From positions 62,001 to 126,000 of the forward strand of contig CALJOK010000043.1 of the NCBI GenBank assembly GCA_937981555.1: 64,000 bases of DNA, given 5' to 3'. Source of the stretch: an uncultured Saprospiraceae bacterium (GTDB taxonomy: Bacteria; Bacteroidota; Bacteroidia; Chitinophagales; Saprospiraceae). Made by a program: the position numbers and the translations under genes. Under the pieces are notes generated by a model. That model did not search any database, was not told where the DNA came from, and saw only the letters and a program-made list of their open reading frames with translations. How positions within the stretch are numbered: position 1 is the first letter of the stretch; the number at the start of each line of letters is the position of its first letter. This document shows positions 43,527 through 51,048 of the stretch, in pieces.

Positions 43527-44229
43527 TTTCAAATCTCATAAAATCCATCCAACCATTTTCCTTCGTTTCATCTGCTAATTTTATCGGAGTTAATTGATGA
43601 GTGATATTTTGCTGATTCCCATCTTTATTTTTTAGAAAAACAAAATCTCCCGCTATTAATTTTCGTTGGAAAATAACTTCCGTTGAATTATCATCCATGC
43701 GTTCCAATATCTGAGATTCTCCTCCTTTAATATTTTCTTGCTGCAAGATTATAGTGGAACCTTCAAAATTAGGATTCTCGAATGCAATCATCTTCTCCAT
43801 TCCTTGAGAAATTTTTTCTCTAATAAATTGAATTTCAATTTTTACGAAATCCTGCGGTAATTCGCTTTTGATAAATTTATAGAATTGTGAAAACACCGAT
43901 CCAAAAAGATGATGAATCGGCTTGGTTCGAAATTCTTTATTGAAAAAATAATTAATGGGAAAATTAGTATCCTCCTCTTTTTCTATAAAAAGTCGAAGAC
44001 CTTTTGAGGAGACCTTAAATTCAATGCTAGCATTTTTTCTCAACGAAATTTTTTCGGAGGCATTTTTCTCCCAAGGCAGTTCATCAAAAAACTCAATAAA
44101 AGTTTTTACGAATAATTCAGGTTGAATATAAAAATATTTTAAATTACTCATCTGAACTATCGAATTGATAGGTCTACCAATCTTATTAGAAATTGTTACT
44201 TGAGAAAGTGGAAATTTTTTATTCTTCAT
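43516..44229 (-). CDS. Degenerate 2OG-Fe(II) dioxygenase-like protein
   Basis: The protein has 237 residues. Residues ~130-225 follow the order of conserved features of 2OG-Fe dioxygenase family proteins of the BsmA/IDO group: 'VKIEIQFIREK', 'NIKGGESQIL' (family: NxxGGES), 'LIAGDFVFLKN' and 'ITHQLTPI' (family: HxVTPI). The first metal-binding motif HxD, expected just before the GGES segment, is replaced by 'FENPNFEG' with neither His nor Asp in place. The last His is present. If the homology holds, the iron site is incomplete and the protein is probably not a normal oxygenase. The stop overlaps the convergent MBL gene. Confidence 0.55.
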   Translation of the reverse strand: MKNKKFPLSQVTISNKIGRPINSIVQMSNLKYFYIQPELFVKTFIEFFDELPWEKNASEKISLRKNASIEFKVSSKGLRLFIEKEEDTNFPINYFFNKEFRTKPIHHLFGSVFSQFYKFIKSELPQDFVKIEIQFIREKISQGMEKMIAFENPNFEGSTIILQQENIKGGESQILERMDDNSTEVIFQRKLIAGDFVFLKNKDGNQQNITHQLTPIKLADETKENGWMDFMRFEIID

Positions 44230-44254
44230 AATTTATGATCAAGCCCTTCTTTCA

Positions 44255-44338
44255 GTTTTTCAAAATGGGAATAAAAAATCCCTACTTTCAGTCTCGAAAA
44301 CGAAAGTAGGGATTTTTTTAGTCCCGTTTTTGAAAAAC
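44255..44338. terminator. Nested double hairpin
   Basis: An inner 17-bp perfect stem (AAAAAATCCCTACTTTC) is enclosed in an outer imperfect one (GTTTTTCAAAATGGGA with TCCCGTTTTTGAAAAAC). It sits between the TerB-like and dioxygenase-like genes, both on the minus strand, and likely ends the TerB-like transcript. Confidence 0.75.
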
Positions 44339-44349
44339 GAAAATATTGA

Positions 44350-44679
44350 CTAGAGTAATTTTTTTAAGACACGCATTAGATTTTGTTCTAGCAAACTAAA
44401 TTCGCCATCTGCCATGAATTCTTTTTTCATCAAGTCTAATAATTCATTAGTCCTGTCAGCAGTTGGGAAATATAAACCTTTGTAGGACAGGATTAAATTA
44501 ATCTTATTAATGTCAGACATGGAATGATATTCCTTCCAAATTTCTTCGTAGGTTTCTTCATTTACTTTTTGCAAAATTGCTTCCTTTTCTTCAGAAGTAA
44601 CTTTCAAATCTGCTGATGCAGCATAGAGCATTAGAAATGCTGAAAATTCTTGGAAATTCCACTTTGGGTGATCATTCAT
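44350..44679 (-). CDS. Small TerB-like helical protein
   Basis: This 109-residue all-helical protein resembles one TerB module: 'FSAFLMLYAASADLKVTSEE' opens with the acidic helix pair typical of the fold, and the end reads 'EFMADGEFSLLEQNLMRVLK', with the recurring DGxxxxxE pattern. TerB domains are membrane-associated or metal-linked stress modules; their role is poorly known. I chose the ATG at 44679 (MNDHPKWNFQ) because the longer ORF start adds a low-complexity Lys/Thr stretch. Similar small proteins lie at 48486 and 50354. Confidence 0.65.
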   Translation of the reverse strand: MNDHPKWNFQEFSAFLMLYAASADLKVTSEEKEAILQKVNEETYEEIWKEYHSMSDINKINLILSYKGLYFPTADRTNELLDLMKKEFMADGEFSLLEQNLMRVLKKLL

Positions 44680-44964
44680 GTGTGTTTGTTTTTTTGTAAA
44701 AGTAAATATTTTTTCCAAAAAAATATAGAAGAATAATTTTAGATATAAAAGGGGATTGGAATAGGTGAAATTAAAAATTACTCCTACTACTATTTAAGAA
44801 AAGATAGTGATTCTTGTCGATTAGATCTACTACAATATTAACCTAAGTTTCAATTGTTTTATCCCGAAGGGAAGAGGAATTTTTATTTTCGTATAATGAT
44901 TTTTTATAATAAAATAAAATCTAGATTTTGTCCTGAGATAGCAACAAGTTCTATTTAAAATACT

Positions 44965-44972
44965 TATTTTTG
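44965..44972 (+). promoter_or_regulatory. -7 box upstream of the WG-repeat gene
   Basis: TATTTTTG matches TAnnTTTG. It lies 10 bases before the TTG that opens the longest ORF, so transcription from it would favour a later start, such as GTG at 45037 or ATG at 45064. Confidence 0.4.
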
Positions 44973-44982
44973 TATCCTTTCG

Positions 44983-47900
44983 TTGTTATTTCATCAAAAC
45001 ATAAAGTCTATTATATACAACTCACTTTTTCACGACGTGCGAGGATCAATTATTACTTTTCTAATGTTGCTTTTTGGAAGTTCACTTTTTGCTCAAGTTG
45101 GCAAAGTGAATAAGGAAACATTTTTTCCTGTAAAAATAAATAAGCAATGGGGAATGATGAATTCCAAGGGGAAGGTTGTAATTCAACCTCAGTATGATGC
45201 CATCGGAGAATTTAAAGAATATGGCTATGCGGTTATGCAACGTAATGATAGAGTTGGTTTGGTCAATAAATATGGTCGAGAAGTTCTACCGCCTGAATAT
45301 GACGATATCAAAATTTTAGATTCATTACTCTTTGCCGTTTTGGATGTGTCGGATTGGAAAGTGGTTAATGTAGCAGGGGAAGTAATTTTGAATAATGGTT
45401 ACGAGCAAGTTCATATTTGGAAAAGGAAGTTTATTGGGTTTAGGCAAAATAGAAAATGGGGAGTAGCGAATATCGAGGGTGAAATAATTACTAGTCCAAA
45501 ATATGATGAAATAGAACTCTTGGACAATGAATTCTTTCAAACTAAAATCAATGATAAATTAGGTTTGCTATCCACCGATGGAGAAGAAATTTTAGCCAAC
45601 GAATCTTCCCAAATTGAAATATATAACTCCGAACTTTTCTTTTTTCAAAAAAATAAAAAATGGGGCGCGGTCAATCAAAAAGGCCAACAATTAATTCGCC
45701 CATCCTTCCAATCCTTTTTTACCCTTTCCGATAATTTTATTAAACTCATTGCCAATAGTCGGGTGTATTTATATTCGGTTCCAAAAGAAAAGATTATCAC
45801 TAAAGGACAATATGAAACTTATTATACTTTTTCCAAAAAACAAGTTTTGTGTAAAAATAATCGCAAACTAGGTTTGATTGATTGGTTTGGAAAAGCATTG
45901 TTAGATGTAAAATATGACGAGATTCAATCTTATGGAAATAATCAATTTCGAGCAAGCATCAAAGGTAAATGGGGAGTGGTTGCTGCAGGGGATCAAATCA
46001 TTGTTCCATTCGAGTATGATTATATCGCACCATTAAAATCAAAAATGTGTGTGGTCAAAAAAAATGGAAAATTAGGAATAGTTAGCATAGATGGTAAAGA
46101 ACAAGTACATCCTAAATTTGATAAAATTAGCATCAAAGAAAATAAAGCAGAGGCTTATCAAAATGATGTTTTTACGATCCTCACATTTGACAAAAATGGA
46201 AATCTACAAGGAGAGGATGAATTTCAGAATCATGTAAAATTAAAAATTGGAGGAAAGAAAAGTAAAAATATTTCCGAGAATTCAATTGATAAAAATGATT
46301 ATCAATTAGATCAATTTGAATGGTACTATGATGCCAAGCAAGATAAGTGGGGATTGCGAAAACTAGAAGATGGAAGTGTGCATATCGAACCAGTTTTTGA
46401 TTGGATTAGAATGGAGCGGGATATTAATTTTACGTTGGTAGGGATTGAAAAATGGAATAAGTATTCTTTTGATCGAACGAATTATCGGTTCGATATGGTT
46501 TTTGGATTAGTTAATAATGAGAATGGATTGCTCGTAACTCCGGTTGAATTATTAGATGTTCGACTCTCAGATTTTCAAGAGGGGAATCCTACCGCACGAG
46601 TTGTTTTTTCAAATGGGACACATGGTTTAGTGGCTAAAAATGGAGCTTACCTTGCAAAAGATTATGCATTCATTGATGACTTCCAAAATGGAATTGCTCG
46701 AATGAGTATGCGTGGGAAATTGTCAGGGAATTTGAAAAATAAAAATCAAAGTTTAGGGAAAGTCAAAGATTACTTAAGTGCGATTTTGTCACCAAACTAT
46801 ATGACTGATTATACGGATCATGACAAAGAATTTAGAAATGAGGCAGAGTTGACTTGTCATAATTGTGAGTGGGGATATATTGATACAAGCGGTACGATTG
46901 CAGTTACGCCTAAATATAATTTTGTTGGAGAGATGGTTAACAATATTGGGATTGTAGAGAAAGGAGCTAAAATTGGAGCAATTGATGCTTCCGGAAATGT
47001 ATTGTTATCATGTGAATATGACCGTATTCATTTTTTGGAAAAAACGGATAACCAGATTTTGCAAGTCTATAAAAATGGATCAAAATATGGTTTGATTGAT
47101 ACCTTGGCAGAAGTGGCCGTTGATTTAAAATATGATGAAATAGGGGAGTTTAGTGAAAATCGATTAGCGGTTTTGAGAAAAGGACTTTGGGGGTTTACTA
47201 ACTTAGAAGGAGAGGAAATTATTTCTTGTAAATATCGAAAGGTTGGAAAATTTGAAGAAGGATATGCAGCTGCTCAGTTAGGCAACAAATGGGGATTTAT
47301 CGATCGCAAAGGGAATATTATTATTGAGTTTAAATATCGAAGAGTAGGGAATTTTAAAAATGGTTTAACCTGGGTCGCGACTTCTTCAGGAGTTGGATAT
47401 ATTAATGATAAAAGTGAAAAGATCATTATTCCAAAATTTGATAAAGCTTTTGATTTTGAAAATAATGTGGCGAGAGTAGTGGTCAATGGGAAGTTTGGAT
47501 TAATAAATAATTTGGGAGAATATTTTGTCAGACCAAAATATAATCACATCGGGGAGTTTAATGAAATTGGAGTTGCTATTGTCCAAACTGGGAATCAAAA
47601 AATCAGATATGGACTGATAAATCAAACAGGAGATTTAATTGGAAATACTCAATACAAAAAAATTCTACCTTTTAAAGAAGGCTTGGCTGCGGTTCAATAT
47701 AAAAATCGATATGGATTTATTGATGCTAAAGGTAATATTCAAATTGATGCTCAGTATTCGAAGGCTTCCAGTTTTTCAGAAGGCTTGGCTGCTGTTCAAA
47801 AAAACGGACAATGTGGTTACATTGATAAAACTGGAAAAGAAGTAATTCCGCTTACGTATTCTCGTTGCTTGGATTTTGAAGATGGAAAAGCTATTGTTTT

Positions 47901-48375
47901 TCAAGGGATGAGAAATGCAGGAGTAATTAGTAAAACGGGGGAAGAGATTATTTCACCAAGTATTAATGGTCTCGTTGGCTTCTCCAATAAGCGAGGATTA
48001 ATTCGAGATAGAAGTTGGAATTATTACTATATAACTGAGGAAGCAAGATTCTATGATGGATATTATGACTATGCTCAATCTTTTGAACATGGAATTGCTA
48101 TCGTACAAAAAAAAGGAAAATGGGGAATCATCAACCAAAATGGAATGCCCGTCATTACTCCAAAATATGATAAGATTGAACCTTTCCAAAATGGATTTGC
48201 AAAAGTCAGAATTAATGGATTTAGTGGGTTGACTAACTTGAAAGGAGAGCTAATTGTTTTGCCTGAATATGAGTTTATTAGTTATGTTGGAGAAGGATTA
48301 TTTAGAGTAGAGCAAGGTGATAAGATTGGATATTTCGACTCGATGGGAGAGTGGATTTGGAAATTGCAAAATTGA
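44983..48375 (+). CDS. Giant secreted WG-repeat protein
   Basis: This protein of up to 1130 residues consists of about twenty WG-type repeats of ~45-50 residues, each with 'WG.(I/V)...G..I..P.YD.I..F..G.A.V', for example 'NKQWGMMNSKGKVVIQPQYD' and 'GKWGIINQNGMPVITPKYDK'. The repeats form beta-rich solenoid or propeller-like structures that bind unknown partners. A signal peptide ending 'FLMLLFGSSLFAQ' indicates export. A non-repeat interruption lies at ~410-440 (GGKKSKNISENSIDKND) and another near 585-610. The ORF opens with TTG; the GTG at 45037 (MRGSIITFLML) gives a more usual signal peptide. A hairpin follows the stop. Confidence 0.9.
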   Translation: MLFHQNIKSIIYNSLFHDVRGSIITFLMLLFGSSLFAQVGKVNKETFFPVKINKQWGMMNSKGKVVIQPQYDAIGEFKEYGYAVMQRNDRVGLVNKYGREVLPPEYDDIKILDSLLFAVLDVSDWKVVNVAGEVILNNGYEQVHIWKRKFIGFRQNRKWGVANIEGEIITSPKYDEIELLDNEFFQTKINDKLGLLSTDGEEILANESSQIEIYNSELFFFQKNKKWGAVNQKGQQLIRPSFQSFFTLSDNFIKLIANSRVYLYSVPKEKIITKGQYETYYTFSKKQVLCKNNRKLGLIDWFGKALLDVKYDEIQSYGNNQFRASIKGKWGVVAAGDQIIVPFEYDYIAPLKSKMCVVKKNGKLGIVSIDGKEQVHPKFDKISIKENKAEAYQNDVFTILTFDKNGNLQGEDEFQNHVKLKIGGKKSKNISENSIDKNDYQLDQFEWYYDAKQDKWGLRKLEDGSVHIEPVFDWIRMERDINFTLVGIEKWNKYSFDRTNYRFDMVFGLVNNENGLLVTPVELLDVRLSDFQEGNPTARVVFSNGTHGLVAKNGAYLAKDYAFIDDFQNGIARMSMRGKLSGNLKNKNQSLGKVKDYLSAILSPNYMTDYTDHDKEFRNEAELTCHNCEWGYIDTSGTIAVTPKYNFVGEMVNNIGIVEKGAKIGAIDASGNVLLSCEYDRIHFLEKTDNQILQVYKNGSKYGLIDTLAEVAVDLKYDEIGEFSENRLAVLRKGLWGFTNLEGEEIISCKYRKVGKFEEGYAAAQLGNKWGFIDRKGNIIIEFKYRRVGNFKNGLTWVATSSGVGYINDKSEKIIIPKFDKAFDFENNVARVVVNGKFGLINNLGEYFVRPKYNHIGEFNEIGVAIVQTGNQKIRYGLINQTGDLIGNTQYKKILPFKEGLAAVQYKNRYGFIDAKGNIQIDAQYSKASSFSEGLAAVQKNGQCGYIDKTGKEVIPLTYSRCLDFEDGKAIVFQGMRNAGVISKTGEEIISPSINGLVGFSNKRGLIRDRSWNYYYITEEARFYDGYYDYAQSFEHGIAIVQKKGKWGIINQNGMPVITPKYDKIEPFQNGFAKVRINGFSGLTNLKGELIVLPEYEFISYVGEGLFRVEQGDKIGYFDSMGEWIWKLQN

Positions 48376-48408
48376 TTTTTGATAAGAAATAAAAAACGAT
48401 ACAAAAAG

Positions 48409-48440
48409 AGCTGTTAGCGCATGAAGTGCTAACAGCTTTT
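48409..48440 (+). terminator. Terminator of the WG-repeat gene, GTTAGCGC repeat family copy 2
   Basis: AGCTGTTAGCGC, loop ATGAA and GTGCTAACAGCT are followed by eight T residues. Loop and inner stem are the reverse complement of the hairpin at 12166-12204. Confidence 0.85.
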
Positions 48441-48485
48441 TTTTATATGCTAAATGAAATTTGTATAAAGGTCAAACGAAGATGA

Positions 48486-48875
48486 TTAGTCTTCTTTTAC
48501 CAATCCATTCTCATCCAAGAATTCTAAGAAATGTGATTTTAAAGATTTATTAAAAATCGAAATGACTCGTCCTTCCTTCTTTTCAAAACCATCACTTACT
48601 TTAGCCACCTCTTCAAGTATATTAATCAAGTCATAATAACTTTTTGTTGGTCCATTTTCTTTTAGTGTATCCAATGCTTTTAAGTAAGCCTCTTTAAGTT
48701 GAGTTTCTTTTTTTCTTTCCCAATTAAAAGACCATTTGGCATCTTCTCCCCACGAAAATTGAGCAAGTTTTTCATCAATCAATTTTAGTTCTTCTTCCTG
48801 AATTAATCCATCTGCAATGGCAACTGCATAAATAATTTCTCCAAAAGCATCATGTAATCTTGCTTGACTGACCAT
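48486..48875 (-). CDS. Small TerB-like acidic protein
   Basis: This 129-residue helical protein has 'FGEIIYAVAIADGLIQEEE', the usual opening of TerB-like domains (helix, then an acidic 'DG.....E' turn). It continues with an amphipathic helix, 'WERKKETQLKEAYLKALDTL', and a C-terminal helix ending 'DENGLVKED'. No membrane segment or signal is present. It lies convergent with the WG-repeat gene across a terminator. The TerB assignment is by pattern only. Confidence 0.6.
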   Translation of the reverse strand: MVSQARLHDAFGEIIYAVAIADGLIQEEELKLIDEKLAQFSWGEDAKWSFNWERKKETQLKEAYLKALDTLKENGPTKSYYDLINILEEVAKVSDGFEKKEGRVISIFNKSLKSHFLEFLDENGLVKED

Positions 48876-49175
48876 AAGTTAAGTTTGTGTTGATGTAAAA
48901 ATTAAGTTTTATTTTCTGAACAAATATAAAACTAGTTGAAATTTATTTAAGTGCAAAATAAAACTTATTTCCCATATAGCACCTTAATAGAAAGAAGAAG
49001 TAAATTATTGAATCATAGATGAAACCTTGCTTTTCCTTTATTATTTCCATAGTTTTGGGCTTTAGTTATCCTACCTACCGATTATTTTTTAATTCCAATT
49101 ATTTTAAACAAATTTTTGACTCTTAATGCAATACGTATTGGGAGAATTTTTATTTATTCTAAGACAATCTATCTA

Positions 49176-50276
49176 ATGAGAACTAAATTTACTATTCTTC
49201 TGTCCCTAATTATATTAGGTGCAATTTTTCACTCTTGCAATTTAGACAAGACAGAATTTGAAAAAGAAATTGTAATAGAAGAACCAATAGAGGAAATAAA
49301 CCCATTTGCAGGAGCAAGCGATTTTGCTATTTCCCAAAATTATTTATTTAGAATCATGACGTTATCTTTGACGAATGCCTTACTTCGACCAGAGATGCAT
49401 GGCCTGCAAGGTCCACCACAAGTAGATACTCGAACTTGTCCAACGGTGACAGCTACGACTGGATCTCCAAATGTATTGGAAATTGATTTTGGAACAGACT
49501 GCTATTTTGTCAATACAATCGGAGGAACGCCAGATACTATTTCTGGCCTAATTCGATTAGAAGCATATGGTCCGATTACTGATCCTTCTACAAATACTTT
49601 TTTTATGATGGATGAATTGAAAATGAACGGGAAAACTATCAGATTCGTAGCTGGGAATCCTGTAACTTCAAATTGGATAAAATTTCAATTTTCAGGAAAT
49701 ACTTCTACCAGTACATTTACTTATGATGCATTTATTGATGGTTCAGTTACTTCAGGAAGAGATCCAATTTTTGGTCGATCACAATTTCAAATTATCGATT
49801 GTACCTCTGGAGATAGCCTAGTTTTGTACCCATCTTATTCAGGTATTACTGCCTTTAATTTCGATTTTATTGATCCAGATGATCCAACAACTCCTCCTGA
49901 ATTCACCTATGAAAGTTTACTAAATGGAAGCTATGAGATTGATGTCAATCCAATAGTTGCATTATATTTTGATGGGACAGGAACGTTAATCGAAGATTAC
50001 AATATCACGAAAGAAGATAATGCACCATTGCTTTATAAGCCATTATGTAAATGGATTTATGGAGGGAAATTTAACTATGATGATATACCTACGAGTAATC
50101 CAAGTTATTCAGATATGATAGATAATCCTTATTTAAAAATTTGTTATGGATCTGATGAATTTGGAATTGAAAATAATGATTGTGATCGATTTGTGAAAAT
50201 GACGAGTTGTGATATTTTTAATAATAATTTATGTATTGCAGGAGCGGATACCACTATTTTGGCTTGCCCACTTTAA
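49176..50276 (+). CDS. Lipoprotein of unknown function
   Basis: This 366-residue protein has a lipoprotein signal, 'LLSLIILGAIFHSC', with lipidation at Cys21. An acidic spacer follows (EKEIVIEEPIEE), then a beta-rich domain with several Cys ('DTRTCPTVTATTG', 'IDCTSGDSL', 'SCDIFNNNLCIAGAD') that could form disulfides. No known motif was recognised. The ATG at 49176 is chosen because the longer ORF starts at a TTG and adds 20 residues in front of an already complete signal peptide. It is monocistronic and ends at a strong terminator. Confidence 0.75.
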   Translation: MRTKFTILLSLIILGAIFHSCNLDKTEFEKEIVIEEPIEEINPFAGASDFAISQNYLFRIMTLSLTNALLRPEMHGLQGPPQVDTRTCPTVTATTGSPNVLEIDFGTDCYFVNTIGGTPDTISGLIRLEAYGPITDPSTNTFFMMDELKMNGKTIRFVAGNPVTSNWIKFQFSGNTSTSTFTYDAFIDGSVTSGRDPIFGRSQFQIIDCTSGDSLVLYPSYSGITAFNFDFIDPDDPTTPPEFTYESLLNGSYEIDVNPIVALYFDGTGTLIEDYNITKEDNAPLLYKPLCKWIYGGKFNYDDIPTSNPSYSDMIDNPYLKICYGSDEFGIENNDCDRFVKMTSCDIFNNNLCIAGADTTILACPL

Positions 50277-50285
50277 ATATTAATA

Positions 50286-50336
50286 AAGGGTCAATCAAAA
50301 TCAAGAGAGAAATTATTTTGATTTTGATTGACCCTT
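50286..50336. terminator. 19-bp perfect bidirectional terminator
   Basis: AAGGGTCAATCAAAATCAA and its exact complement flank a 13-base loop between the convergent lipoprotein and TerB-like genes; T residues follow on both strands. Confidence 0.85.
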
Positions 50337-50353
50337 CTTTATTTTTTTAAAAT

Positions 50354-50845
50354 TTATTCTTCCCCTTCCTCTTCTTCCTCAGGTAGTAATATTGGCTCCA
50401 ACATCGGCAAAGTCATCCACTCACTTTCAGCCTTACTCACTCGACTAAAACCTAAAAATCCACCAGAAGCATTCGCCACATGTTTAGCAAAACTTACAAA
50501 ACTATCATAAAGTTTAGCATTAAATGGAGGATCTAATTTTGGAAAAATAGTATTTAATTCAGCTAGTTGATTAGAGATACTTTGTTGTCTTTCAGCAGTA
50601 TTTTTAGGAAGTTCATCAATGTTTTTATTGAGTCGTTCGGCAAAATTAGTCCCAATATGTGAGTAATAATCATGCAATTCATTAGGATTTGAGTAGGTTC
50701 TAATGTTTGCTAATTTGATCGCCCATTTTTTCTCATCATAATCAATCATATCGTCAGCTCCTGCAATCAAAATTGTGATTAAAGGAATGGCGTTAAGCAT
50801 TCTTGAAGCTTCGCCCTCTGTTAAGTTATTAAAATGTTGAATCAT
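50354..50845 (-). CDS. Helical protein with TerB-like opening and acidic tail
   Basis: This 163-residue protein was not firmly recognised. 'IPLITILIAGADDMIDYDEK' near the N-terminus has the hydrophobic helix plus acidic turn of TerB-like domains. A middle segment, 'GTNFAERLNKNIDELPKNTA', is followed by 'LYDSFVSFAKHVANASGGFL', and the end is a run of Glu (EEEEEGEE). It is cytoplasmic by absence of signal. It is the third small helical protein of this kind in 6.5 kb. It is convergent with the lipoprotein gene and divergent from mutS. Confidence 0.6.
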   Translation of the reverse strand: MIQHFNNLTEGEASRMLNAIPLITILIAGADDMIDYDEKKWAIKLANIRTYSNPNELHDYYSHIGTNFAERLNKNIDELPKNTAERQQSISNQLAELNTIFPKLDPPFNAKLYDSFVSFAKHVANASGGFLGFSRVSKAESEWMTLPMLEPILLPEEEEEGEE

Positions 50846-51022
50846 TGTATGTAGGTTTTCTAAAGTTGGAGATAGAGTAAAATTTTGATTTTTTATGTCA
50901 GTAGAGTAAGATATATCTTTTTTGTAGAAAATGAAAAATGAAACAAGAATTTGTAAGGGTATTTATTTTCAATTCGCTAAAACACATTGTCCTTAAATAC
51001 TCATAAAATCACCCTGTATTCT

Positions 51023-51030
51023 TATATTTG
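51023..51030 (+). promoter_or_regulatory. -7 promoter box of mutS
   Basis: TATATTTG matches TAnnTTTG. It overlaps the TTG at 51028 that opens the longest ORF, so translation should start further on, supporting the TTG at 51049. Confidence 0.5.
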
Positions 51031-51048
51031 CAAAAAAAACAAAACACA

